Shown: in pieces, positions 22,380-32,164 of the stretch
How positions within the stretch are numbered: the stretch's first letter is position 1
Layout of the letters: every line of letters begins with the position of its first letter
Assembly: GCF_000002235.5 (NCBI RefSeq)
Contig: NW_022145610.1
Span: forward strand, 34,559,807 to 34,623,806
Source: Strongylocentrotus purpuratus
Taxonomy: Eukaryota > Echinodermata > Echinoidea > Camarodonta > Strongylocentrotidae
Reading direction: 5' to 3'
DNA: 64,000 bases
The notes under the pieces: model-generated
What the model saw: the letters and a program-made list of their open reading frames with translations, nothing else
The model's database searches: none
Told to the model about the DNA's origin: nothing
Translations under genes and position numbers: made by a program

Positions 22380-23445
22380 TAAGATTAAAGATCTTTCATT
22401 GAATCTATTCTGTCATCATGACAACTGCAATCTTGCTCCTGGAATGTGTATGCGAGGATGATGCTTAATGCATCAACCAGAAGCTAGGCATTGCGGCTGT
22501 TTGTTATTGCATCGAGATGGAGGGTGCATGTAACTTGAGACAATCGTTCTGTGGATGCACCTGAATGTTCCTATACTAATGTATTATGAGTATCACTGAG
22601 TTGACATGATAACTTCCGACTGACATATTAAAGGTTCCTTCATTGTAAAATAGAATTAGTCCATAATAATTTGTAAAATATGATCTGGGATCTGTCTTAT
22701 AAAGAGTTTAAAAACTGGCAACTTATCTGCAATTGATATCAATCGCAACCATGTACATACGAGATAAGGGACTGCAAACTTGCTATTAATTAGAGGATTT
22801 AAGATAGATTTTGGGATTTATTGCAACTCTTTGTACGACGGGACCATGAACATAGCTTTATTTAAATGAAATAGTGTTCTATCATAAGCAAATGCTTAAT
22901 ATTCATTTCGTAGCCTTGACAAGCTATGCATTAACTTTCATACAGAAGTGGTCAACTTATAGCATTCATGAGAAATATATTACCCAATATTATTCATAGG
23001 TAGCAAAAGACAGAAACGTAATAAATTGTTAAACAACAATCGCTCAAGCACAAGTTGTCTGAAACACTTTAAGTCATCAGCAAATAAGGATTTCATATCT
23101 TATGAAGACAGAAATGCACATCAAGGTGGGGTGTATTTATAAACATTTTTTTTTTTTAATTGCCCTTCTACAAACAAAAAATCTGTAATTTACATTTATC
23201 CAAAAAAAATTCAAAAGCTAATGATAACAATATATGTTAAATCCAGATCCATGGTTGTTTCTTCGATATGCTTTGATATTGTATTAGTATCCTCTCCTTT
23301 CTCCATAGCTGTATTTGCCATATATTACACCTCCTAGATGGCATTTAATTTCCTTAAGTGGGACTATACACGCCTGAAGTGTAGCTATACAACATGCTGT
23401 GCACTTGGTATGTTAATACGATCATCCCCAACTGCGATCTAATTA
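22380..23445. other. AT-rich non-coding stretch
   Basis: Nothing recognised apart from homopolymer runs (T and A near 23147 and 23200). Confidence 0.4.
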
Positions 23446-23450
23446 ATATT

Positions 23451-23510
23451 CACTCCACTTCTCTACGCATCACCTTGCATACAGAATGCAATAGCAGCCT
23501 GTGGCATTAT
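23451..23510 (+). repeat. dispersed repeat D, copy 2
   Basis: It shares 'cactccacttctct', 'caccttgcatacagaatgca' and 'agcagcctgtggcat' with 15297-15372, with a short deletion between blocks. Confidence 0.5.
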
Positions 23511-23955
23511 GCAAGGAGTACTGGCTAGGTGAGTGAAAATTGGTGAGGAATGGAAATTGGGGGACTGGAGAGGGCTCACTTTGGGAATGTAGATGCATTA
23601 CATTGATGTGGAAGGGAAAAAACTTCTAGTCACTGTGTTTTAAATCTTTAACTATGTAAATTGTATCACCTACCTTATACGCAGCTTTAGTTGCACGTTT
23701 TATTATGAATAGAAAACTGGCTTCTCCACTTTATTTGGCTATTTTGTCTATTTTGGTTGTATCAGAGATTTATTTACATTGTTTTCCCTGACAACAAACC
23801 AGCATAATGTCACTGAAAGGGGGAGGGGTGAATAGGCTTGGCAGACAGGCTGCTTTGCTCTCTCTATTATCATTTATATTGATATTTCAATAATTTGTTA
23901 CAATTCGGCACTACAAAATCTACAAAACAATGATCTACATAACAAATTACAAGAG

Positions 23956-23977
23956 CCCCCCCCCCCCCCCCCCCCCC
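23956..23977 (+). repeat. C22 homopolymer
   Basis: An uninterrupted C run. Exact length may be uncertain for assembly reasons. Confidence 0.9.
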
Positions 23978-24425
23978 GCAAAAGATAGTTCTACACAAAC
24001 AAACGGGCTCGTAACAAGAAGCTTAGCAATCAATATTACATTTGATTGATTGGTCAACTGAAAAACAGCAGTTGATTGCATAAATTTAAAAATGTATGAA
24101 AAATCCATTTATCAAAACAAATCTCAAAACAAACTAATAACATGACATTTATATACCAAGCAAACAATTTTTTAATTAAAAAAAACAACAACCAAACTCA
24201 GGGCCATGAAAATATATATCTTTACTCAAGTTATTCATTTAATAAATTCTAAGATGTTAACAATTTTGATGACATTGTTTTTTTTTGCCTTTGAGATATG
24301 TCTACATAATGAGAATCTGTCCAGTGAATATCTCCCCATATGCAGTTTTTCTGTATACACATTCGTCTTTGGTAGATGTGAATGTAGCCTGTATGGTATA
24401 TTGACATAGAGGGCGGTATGACACA

Positions 24426-24433
24426 ATGAGAAT
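24426..24433 (+). repeat. 8-bp target-site duplication, left side of P element
   Basis: ATGAGAAT immediately precedes the left terminal inverted repeat. It is identical to 32152-32159 immediately after the right one. Eight-bp duplications are the rule for P-superfamily insertion. Confidence 0.92.
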
Positions 24434-24463
24434 TAGAGTACCTATATATAGAGAGTAGCGACA
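24434..24463 (+). repeat. left 30-bp terminal inverted repeat
   Basis: Begins TAGAGTACCTATATATAGAG and ends AGTAGCGACA. It is an exact inverted match to 32122-32151, and pairing stops at the next base. The P element of Drosophila melanogaster has 31-bp ends, so length agrees with the superfamily. Confidence 0.95.
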
Positions 24464-24476
24464 ACTTGCGCATTGA

Positions 24477-24494
24477 CGCCATTTTGTTTCACTC
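24477..24494 (+). repeat. left 18-bp subterminal inverted repeat
   Basis: CGCCATTTTGTTTCACTC is repeated in inverse orientation at 32067-32084. It lies 13 bases inside the left terminal repeat against 37 on the right. It is followed by a GCGC-rich block on both sides. By analogy with internal repeats of Drosophila P, it may help bind or align the transposase. Confidence 0.8.
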
Positions 24495-24628
24495 GCCCGG
24501 TCTACCGCGCGCGCGCAGTGCATGTATAAACTTTGAAGTGCATATACTGTGTTGTGTCGGCCACATTTCAAACACAACTGTGCGAGCCAGAAAGCAACTC
24601 GCGCTATTGTTTGTATTGTATCTCAACA

Positions 24629-24956
24629 CCCCCCCCCCCCCCCCCCCCGTATATGGAAAAGTGGGAGGGGGCTGTATGTCCATATACAAGCTAACCTTGC
24701 AGCCCCCAAACCAAACCTCATAAGAGGGGTAGGGGGGGGGAGAGTTAATCAGCATGCAACCATAACCCACATCATAAAATAAAGACATCACTGGCAAAAA
24801 CAATCCAACCCATCCCCCCTCCCTTTCCATAGACAATGCCCAACTTGCTCATAAACATATCCTCTCATACATCTGTTTACTCACAATTCCAGACACAGAA
24901 GTATACCACCCCCCCCCCCCCTCCCCTCGACACACACACACACACACACACACACA
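24629..24956 (+). repeat. C20 and C13 runs and (AC)n in the P-element left arm
   Basis: C runs at 24629-24648 and 24909-24921 and a (CA)n tract at 24931-24956. They create overlapping proline-rich frames on both strands (24466-24836), which I reject as genes. Confidence 0.85.
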
Positions 24957-24959
24957 GAG

Positions 24960-25830
24960 CTCCGAGTATAAATTTCACACAAAGTAACTTTGAAATTGGG
25001 CAATTCATTTGTTTGTTGCTTTTTTTTCTTCAATTTATTTCATGTCATAATACATATACATGTTCCTTCTCGAAAAGACATCCTTTTCAACAATACATAA
25101 TGGGTATAGTATTAATATATGTAAGAAAAAAGGGGAGCAATGTAGACAATGATTATGATATATGTATTTCCCCATGAAAATCATGTCATATTATCCTTGC
25201 CCAGTGTCACAACTTTACCTGAACATGTACTTTAGTTCTACACGTAGTGATGATTCAATTTAAACTTAGAATAGAAAATCTGAATACCATTTCACATCTT
25301 CTTCAATTCCAGATACTGCACAACTTCTCCCATACCATTCCAGTATAGATATACATTGTGCCCTTTTTTAAAAAACGGTATAAAAATATGCTCGCCCTGC
25401 ATCAACTTGATTTTCTCCAGGCAAGCTCATAACTCATGTCTACATGTACATCCCTGACATGACAAAACAACTTAAAAATTTGGAAATTCAGACATTACAC
25501 AATGGGACTGTCAGGATCATCAATTACTAAAATTTTTACCAAACATAACAAACTGGAATGTGATGGGTATCATTATTTATCTGAAATGTACAATTCAACT
25601 TTGCTTAAACAAGCAAATGTACATAATCATGAATTATGCAACAAAACACATGGGCCTACTGCAATTTGCAAGCAACAGCGTAACAAATGGGTCAATCTCT
25701 ACTTCCTCAAGGAAATCTTCCATCACTGGAATGGTTATTTCACAAAATGAACAAACAGAAACAAGTCTATTTGGCCAAGTTTGAAATTGGAAACTAAGAA
25801 CTTCAGTTTATGCCCAAGTACAGTACAGTG
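24960..25830. other. non-coding 3' flank inside the P element
   Basis: AT-rich with no recognised gene. The short overlapping frames at 25502-25784 have no motif. Confidence 0.45.
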
Positions 25831-25832
25831 GG

Positions 25833-26095
25833 TCCTCATTATAACAAACTCCTTGGGACCAAGGAAATTACAGTTAACCTTGCATAACTCGAAGTCACAT
25901 AAGTCAAACTTTCCCTAAGTCGAATCAAATTTTTTGACCAAACTATACAAAACATGTGTTATTTACATTTCCTATGTCAAATTTTGCATACATGTAAGTC
26001 AAACTATTTCTTGTGATCCCAACAGATTTGACTAATGCAAAGTTAACTGTACCTCTTTATATCGAAACCTTGTTACATCAGGGCTAAAAAAGAAT
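25833..26095. mobile_element. remnant of an older Tigger/pogo-like element interrupted by a second one
   Basis: Sequence before 25870 ('gtcctcattataacaaactc', 'cttgggacc') and after 26051 ('cctctttatatcgaaacctt') reads as one Tigger-like terminal segment when the 179-bp insert is removed. The outer boundaries are not clear. Confidence 0.4.
25871..26049. mobile_element. 179-bp Tigger/pogo-like MITE nested in the P element
   Basis: The termini CAGTTAACCTTGCAT and the complement of ATGCAAAGTTAACTG are inverted repeats with one mismatch. Both ends are flanked by TA (25869-25870, 26050-26051). CAGT..ACTG ends with a TA duplication point to Tc1/mariner-pogo elements. 'aagtcaaact' phrases recur inside in inverted orientation, making much of it palindromic. 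Confidence 0.75.
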
Positions 26096-26903
26096 AGAAT
26101 ACAAATAAGCAGGACCAGCAAAATTACCTTTTCATAATTAGAGTTTCTTTTAAAAGTGCTCTTTATAAGGAGGTTGTAGCATATTGTTCCCAAATTAAGT
26201 TGTGCTTTCTAAATGAAAAAGATGGTTTTACTGAATTTCTTTCATGGCAAAGAACTGGCAAATAACTATTACAAATATGATATATCTATCATCAAGTATT
26301 CAAACACCTTTACTGTATATTCTATGAATACCTTTAAAATGTTAAATACAAGAATAATTTTTGAGATACAGGGAAAAAAAACCAACCATAAGTCTTTGTG
26401 AGAATAATTCCCTTACAACGCTTGAAAGTTCTTTTTTTTTTTGCTCTAAAAGTTAACAAAATGTGATCAGAATTGCAAAATATTTAGGATAGCACTATTA
26501 AAAGAACATTCTTTTCACATCAGAATGTCATTTTTCAACACTCCTTTTAATACTATATCAGGATTTCTCTTACAGCAATTATAATGTAAAAAATTAAAGG
26601 TACAGATTTACATCCTCTTTGTATCAATACTCTCAAACTGTTCTTGGGAACAGATAATCAGAGTGATATCAATGACTTGTATCACAATATTTTTGCATAC
26701 TTAAAAAAAAAGGAGTTTGTAGAAATATACATTTGTTTGTCCTGAATCCAGTATTAGGATACACTGTACATGTATACCTACATGGTGTACTTAGCTCAAA
26801 TAAAAGTTAATATTCATTGCCTAATTGCCCTCATACATGTATATTCACCCCTTCAAGTGTTCAAAACTAGAATGGAAATTACTTATTGCATGCTTGATTC
26901 ATT

Positions 26904-29071
26904 TCACTTCACTTTTGCGGCTAGCTTCCTCATTGTCATGCTTTTGCTACCCAGTTCATTAAACTTCTTTGATGATTCTTTCTTACGATTGCCGGTTTGC
27001 TTCTTGCAAAAGAAATGTAGCCGCGATGTGATAAACTTCGCAAGAAGTTTCCTTTTGATGTTATGGCAGTCTGCAAACTTCACATCTTCAGTTAGCTCTT
27101 GCGCTCGTTCTAGAAGCACACTCTTCACATTTTTTTCATCCATGAGCTTGTCTTCAGCCTCGCGGAACATCGCTTCGACAGTCAATATCATCTTGAATGT
27201 CTTGTCTGACACACGAAGAAGGCATCCAGTTTTGAACTCTTTCAGCATGGTGAGCTGTGCATCAGGATGTGTGTCTTCTGTGTCTTCAGCTGTCACCTCA
27301 CTCATGCAAGTTTCGCAAGTTGTCTCGTTCTTCTTAACACTGGTGGCACAGTAGCCTACAAGGTTGTAGAGGCTAGCGCGCTCTGCTGGAGGAAGACAAC
27401 TGACATCGGGGTTGTCTGACAGGATGATGCCTGAGACTTCGACTTCCTCTGGGACCTGCACGTCCTGTTGCAGGAAATCAGCGAGGAATTCGCCATCATC
27501 TTGGCTGTAACTCCCTGAACGTGGCAGCGTGAGAAACTGGGCAGTGCTGATGAGTTTCAGGGCAAACTTGAATTCTAGTGGGGATGGGACCGGCTTCCTC
27601 AGGCGAACGACAGAAAACAGATTTTCCAAACAGTCTTGTGTTAGTCTACCTGTAAGAAGGTATTTGTGACCAGCATCAAGAAGCTCCTCAGCTAAGCTAA
27701 GAACTGATGTAGTTGTCAAGATGACCCCGGTTTGGCATGGCTTCCAGTCACCTTTACCTATCTTCATCCCCTTGAACACAGCTATGACATCTTGAAGAAA
27801 TGACAGAGTTTCCTTGTATTTATCTGGCTTCATCTTGCTAAGGGCCAAAACAGGATGACGGCTTGTCATGATCTCGAACCAATGGTTCACCATTTCGATA
27901 AACCAAGCTGCAGTACGATGGTCTGCACCCCTGCTTTCTTTGTTTGCAAGGTAGATGAGGGCACTGCTCACATCATGGCTGATCACATGTGTAGCGCTGG
28001 ACACTTTCATTTTCTCGAAGTGAGAAGGTGCAAGTTTGGCCTTGGTAAGCTTTGGTGCCAGCTTCAACTCGTGGTGCTCTTGGAAGCATGCAAGGTCACG
28101 AAGGGGGTAATCACTGACGATGGATGAGCGAAGATGATGGCGCTCTACGGTGTCTTTGGAAAGAACAAAATTCTGCCCACTTATTAGAGCTGACTTGATG
28201 TTTTTGAACAAATGAGGAACATCAGCGAGAAAATACAGCCAACCTTCTGTTTCATGCGGGTGAGGGATTCTGTAGACTGTCTGGCAATGTTTACCGCATA
28301 TTATCCCAAACGACTTCCACATAGCCCGATTGGCGCTACCCATATCACTTGTTACTGCTTGGACATGCAGGCCGGTGTCTGCTGCACGACTGATGATGTC
28401 CAGAATAATGTCCTTGAAGACGGTTCCATCTGTTGAGCCACTTGTAAAGTGATAGCCAATCGTTTGCTTCCAGCGAGAGGTAACTCCACCGAGCATGAAC
28501 ACAAGCGCATGGTCAGCACTGCCACAGTGTCTTGGCAATGTCACATCGCCTACAAGGTGACCACTAGTGACATCATACTCGACTTTTTGTGTCAGAGACA
28601 TTTCGTCTAGTGTAAGACAGCAAAGTCGTTCTTCCTTAGTCAGACCATCAACTTTCAGCTTCAGCAGTTCAAAGACCTGCGTCAATACACCTGGCTGAAA
28701 AGACATGTACTGTAACCTCCTCTGAAGTGTGCGTTCCGATGGTAGTGGGTATTGCAGTTTTAATAGGACTTTGTATCCTGCAGATCCGCATGAGAACCTC
28801 AGCTGTAGGGCCTTCTTAACTGTGGCTGGTGACCACTGTACCCCATTCATAGCCCGTCGTGACATAGCGTTTAGCTGATCTTTCCCAAAGATTCGTGCTG
28901 TCCGCGATTCCTGTTTCAGTTTAGCTTTCTGAATAGCTCTATACTGTTTCTTTGTTTTCCGAAGTTCAGTCTTCAAGGCCTTGATTCGCCCTTGCATTTT
29001 CATTCTTGGTTTACTTGGTGGTACACTTGATGTGGTGGGGTAGTTCTCGTCTTCTGTGGCAGTGTCTTCAA
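26904..29071 (-). CDS. transposase exon 3: coiled coil, catalytic core, C-terminal domain
   Basis: Acceptor ATTCCAG just before 29071. The exon is open for 2,168 bases to TGA at 26904-26906. The 22 residues ahead of the methionine at 29003 are acidic and Ser/Pro-rich and continue the linker. All three putative catalytic acidic residues and the GTP-binding-type insertion region lie in this single exon, as in other animal P transposases. A plus-strand frame at 26770-27354 is an antisense shadow. Confidence 0.92.
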
Positions 29072-31986
29072 CTGGAATAACAAATAACAGAGGAGAGAAA
29101 AATTACAATAACATAATAAGAGAACAAAATGTAATTTGTACCCTTCATTTTGAAACAAACTTATGCAAATTGCAAGTTAATCCCTTTTCTAAATCACATT
29201 GCTAGCATGAACATCTTAAAAGAGGCATTTTATACCTCAAAATCCTCCAAGAAATGAATGAGCATAATTTCATGAAATTAATGGAAATTTCACATACCAG
29301 TTTCCAAATAGAATAAATGCTAATTTTTTCTAATCATGGAAACTTGTATTTTTCAACAAATGAAAAAGAGGCCCTAGTTGTAGTCAAACAGATTTAAGGG
29401 ACAGCATCTCAAATAATGGAAAATTATTGATCTTTTTTATTTGTGTGTATGTGTGTGTTGGGGGGGGGGCATTTATCTATTTGATTTCAATGAACATTCT
29501 AAATGAATAAAAAAAACAATATGCAGCTGTTTTTTTAGTATAACAAAAGCAGTCTCCCCCCCCCCCCTGATGTAAAACAAATAATTTTTCACATGTTTTT
29601 ATACAGCCCTGGGGAGTGTTTCATGAAGGGTCTTGTCAGTGATTTTCAGTGACAACTGTTATAAGCTACTGAAATCCATGCATCTGATTGGCTGAGAGCA
29701 ATTTTGTTAGTGAAAATCACTGACAAGACTCTTCATAAAATGCTCCCCTGTACTAACGATAAACTGCATACATGCAATCCTACAGAATGAAGGCACACAT
29801 TTTGTCTTTTGGGCAATTCCACTGGTTGGTCCAAAATAGTGAATGTGAGTAACCAACTTCTGAAGTTTTGAAGCTGCATTTACTACTCTAATATATACAT
29901 GTATGTGCAGTGTTGTGAATAAAACTCATTTACCTTTAAACACCTATAGTCAGAGAACAGGAGATAAAGAGGTTACTCAATATCTCTCTAAATGTAACGT
30001 GAGTAACCATGGAATTGCCCTTCTGTAGTTTGGACAAAGGAAGTTAAAATAACGACAGTAGTTTGATGAAAATGATTCATTGATTCAGTACGTACCTGAA
30101 CTTGAAGTTGATGTTGTTTTGTCTGCTGGGTTAATACAGTAGGTATGGTCAAAGGAAACGCACGATTTCTTGGTAGCACTAACAGCGTTTGGTGTACAGG
30201 GAAGGCGTTTCAGAGGTCGCCTGGGCTTCAGCACACTGCGATGGCAGAATATGGTTGGTACCGCCTGCCACTTCAGTTTTCTCTTCCCATCTGCTCTTCC
30301 ATTTTCAAATTGTGATTCATCGAAGTGAATCTGCAGAAAAGAAGATACAATTTTGTTAATTCTAATTACTCCCTGGTCCTAAATGTAGGTAGTGCTATAG
30401 ATTTCAACAAATGTCACTGCATCTTGTCACCCCCCCCCCCCCTTCACATCACTAGGTCAGTTGGGAGAATATTAAAGTTGAACTTCTCATTGTCTGAAAT
30501 TTAATAATTTTTCATCGACATACACATGCTGATTACTCTAATACAAAATCCCCTAATCTACTTTAACTAACTACACTTAGTGACACTGACAAATACAGAA
30601 TCTCTGATGAAATCTCCAGTGGTGCTATGTTGGGTCTCAAGAAAGAGATTTGATCATATATGAACAAGGGCTAGTGTCGGAATTCAGGAGAGCAGTTTTC
30701 TCTCGTCCTCCTTTCAACGCTCTAGTCCTCCTTCGGAGGGCATACTTTGCATGACTGAATCTCTTTGTTGAGACCCAGACATTAGCACCAATGCCTAGAT
30801 TTTATCAGACATCTCACTATTCCACATCAATAGTTTTGATTCTGTTGCATCACCAACAGCACATGCGGATACGCTAAAAAGCCACCATTTTCAAATGTGA
30901 ATTACAAACGGAACCATGAAGACCGAAACATCTTTGTTATTTAACAAATTCTGAAACTCATTTTTTTGCCTAAATTACTTTTTTTTACATTTTTTTTTGG
31001 TAAAAAAACTGGGTCAAAATGAAAATGTGATAGGCAGATTCTTCATGAAAAATTACACCTGATTGTCTACTTTTGTTTTCATAACATTTTTTGTCATGAT
31101 CCCCACATCAAACAAATGGGCTTCTGATTTTAGAGAGGAAAAAATTTGGCTGAGAAAAAGGGCCTTGTTATTGTTGGCGTTGACTTGTTTTTATTGTCCT
31201 CTTGTTCAGTCTCCCAAATCGGCCGTGCCCCTCTACTGCCAGTCTAGCGTTAACAATTAAGTTAGATCATAAGACTGGAGTGAAAGGATATTCATTTCTT
31301 TTTAAATTTCACTTGCAACTCTACTGCCAGTCTAACGTTAACAATCAAGTTAAGTTAGCTCATAAGACTGGAGTGAGAGGATATTTTTTTTTTAATTTCA
31401 CTTTCCACTCTGAAAGTGAAACTTCAAATTTGTACTCAGTCTTAGTAAGAGTTCAAGAGACCCTGAATCAGGTTACCTAGCAATTTCTTTAATTAAATCT
31501 TGGTTAGAGTGATTTTGTGTCTGTTTTAAAAGAGTGCAGCAGACACGTTTCAGTGGCAGTGGCCAGTGCAAGAACCCAGAAATTCGAATCCATTCTCAAG
31601 CTTTTTAACAATAACATCTGAATTCTTGCCATTATTCACCATTCATGTGTTTATACATTCTAAGACTAAAAGTCGGTTGTTCTTTAAGGTTTAATAAACA
31701 TTCTGTTCAGTTCTGGTTGAATTCTGTAGACCAATTCAGACAGAAGAAAGGCATGCCTATTCTGCAAGTTCAAGTTTACATACATAACCTATACACCGAT
31801 ATTAATACATGGGACCGATATGGCACTTCTTACCTCGCACAAACAAGATGAAGAAGTTGGTTTCCACCCCACTCTGCTCACTTTGTTCTCCCATATTTTT
31901 CGTCTTTGTGGATCTGCGGGGAACCTATACATCTTGTACCCCTTCTCCGATTTATTGCTGCACCCGAAGGCGCAACAACCCGTCAT
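26904..31986 (-). CDS. THAP-domain P-element transposase (three exons)
   Basis: Joins exons 31986-31834, 30330-30096 and 29071-26904, giving 851 codons plus stop. It cuts and rejoins element DNA at the terminal repeats. Residues 1 to about 85 form a THAP zinc finger: MTGCCAFGC, then CLCE-IH across the first splice giving the C-x2-H pair, then AVPTIF. A basic, leucine-containing coiled-coil region follows (about 153-185). The RNase H-like core has TLDEMSL (Asp 285), TSDMGSANR (Asp 372) and LTQDCLENLFS (Glu 612), plus DVPHLFKNIK (from 413); these match conserved blocks of P transposases and THAP9. The C-terminal part has a GYCATS..CETC cysteine cluster. Splice phases agree (0, then 1) and signals are GTAAGA/CTGCAG and GTACGT/TTCCAG. 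The frame has no stops or shifts. Expression is not shown; a domesticated host gene is less likely because the element ends are intact. Confidence 0.93.
29611..29748. mobile_element. 138-bp foldback MITE
   Basis: Arms 29611-29655 and 29704-29748 are inverted copies with about eight mismatches (GGGGAGTGTTTCATGAAG.. against complement of ..CTTCATAAAATGCTCCCC; core TCTTGTCAGTGATTTTCA). The inner arm terminus GGGAGTGTTTCA also occurs in the foldback at 56.1-56.5 kb, indicating a family. Confidence 0.7.
29811..30020. mobile_element. 210-bp MITE with GGGCAATTCCA ends
   Basis: GGGCAATTCCACTGGTT at 29811 and the complement of AACCATGGAATTGCCC ending at 30020. 'gtgagtaacca' also recurs near both ends. 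Shares its terminal 11 bases with the larger foldback at 1469-1865. Confidence 0.65.
30096..30330 (-). CDS. transposase exon 2: rest of THAP domain and linker
   Basis: Acceptor TTTTCTGCAG at 30331-30340 and donor CAG|GTACGT at 30096/30095. It encodes IHFDESQFENGRADGKRKLK.. with the zinc-binding His, then AVPTIF, the hallmark box at the end of THAP domains. A basic and Ser/Thr-rich linker follows. 235 bases long, leaving phase 1, which joins exon 3 in frame as a valine codon. Confidence 0.88.
30331..31833 (-). other. transposase intron 1
   Basis: 1,503 bases, GTAAGA donor and CTGCAG acceptor on the minus strand. It holds a two-copy 88-bp tandem duplication (31232-31319, 31320 to about 31410) and C/T homopolymers. 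No other gene was seen. Confidence 0.8.
31232..31410 (-). repeat. 88-bp tandem duplication in transposase intron 1
   Basis: Two copies beginning TCTACTGCCAGTCTA, with shared 'cgttaacaat.aagtta' and 'cataagactggagtga' blocks. Copies differ by a small insertion and a few bases. Confidence 0.75.
31834..31986 (-). CDS. transposase exon 1: N-terminal THAP zinc finger
   Basis: 51 codons from ATG at 31986 to the donor GAG|GTAAGA at 31834/31833. It contains the first Cys pair of the C2CH finger (Cys5, Cys9; Cys4 adjacent), a KMYRFP segment and the KIWENKVSRVGW segment typical of THAP domains. It ends with Cys50. The zinc site is completed by His53 encoded in exon 2. The ATG lies 136 bases inside the right terminal repeat. 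Confidence 0.88.
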
Positions 31987-32121
31987 TTTGTCGTGTTCTC
32001 ACTGACTGTCAGCTCGAGCTCGTTTGATATCACGGTCGCGGTAAGAATGCTGCTGCGCTGCGCGCGGAGTGAAACAAAATGGCGCCAGGAGTCACGTGAC
32101 CATCAAATTCCGGTCCCCCTA
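31987..32121 (-). promoter_or_regulatory. transposase 5' leader / presumed promoter region
   Basis: 135 bases between the right terminal repeat and the start codon. They include the 18-bp subterminal repeat (32067-32084), a GCGC-rich block and CACGTG at about 32093. The terminal repeat itself contains TATATATA. In the Drosophila P element the promoter lies close to this end, so promoter function here is inference. Confidence 0.4.
32067..32084 (-). repeat. right 18-bp subterminal inverted repeat
   Basis: GAGTGAAACAAAATGGCG, exact complement of 24477-24494. Confidence 0.8.
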
Positions 32122-32151
32122 TGTCGCTACTCTCTATATATAGGTACTCTA
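32122..32151 (-). repeat. right 30-bp terminal inverted repeat
   Basis: Begins TGTCGCTACT and ends TATAGGTACTCTA. Exact inverted copy of 24434-24463. Confidence 0.95.
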
Positions 32152-32159
32152 ATGAGAAT
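32152..32159 (+). repeat. 8-bp target-site duplication, right side of P element
   Basis: ATGAGAAT, identical to 24426-24433. Confidence 0.92.
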
Positions 32160-32164
32160 GTTGG

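Larger units (their letters stand above)
29072..30095 (-). other. transposase intron 2 with two nested miniature elements
   Basis: 1,024 bases, GTACGT donor and ATTCCAG acceptor. Contains the foldback element at 29611-29748 and the GGGCAATTCCA-ended element at 29811-30020, which occupies the first part of the intron in transcription order. Both leave splice sites untouched. Confidence 0.8.
24434..32151 (-). mobile_element. complete P-superfamily DNA transposon, 7,718 bp
   Basis: The element has all parts of an autonomous P element. It carries 30-bp perfect terminal inverted repeats (24434-24463 and 32122-32151), identical 8-bp target duplications ATGAGAAT, and 18-bp perfect subterminal inverted repeats (24477-24494 and 32067-32084). 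A minus-strand three-exon transposase gene (31986 to 26904) has an intact reconstructed reading frame. The subterminal regions are CpG/GCGC-rich on both sides. About 2.4 kb between the gene's stop and the left end is non-coding. Nested inside are a Tigger-like MITE (25871-26049), two foldback elements in intron 2 and an 88-bp tandem duplication in intron 1; none breaks an exon. Mobility is inferred from structure and not shown. Confidence 0.93.

Noticed and set aside
24466..24836. Several overlapping frames near the left P-element end
   Set aside because: They span the terminal repeat, GCGC blocks and C-runs on both strands, with no consistent coding signal.
26546..26551. ATTAAA (minus strand) as the transposase poly(A) signal
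   Set aside because: A single weak hexamer 350 bases past the stop in AT-rich sequence; too likely by chance to annotate.
26770..27354. 194-codon plus-strand frame
   Set aside because: Antisense to the transposase exon 3, whose protein motifs are clear.
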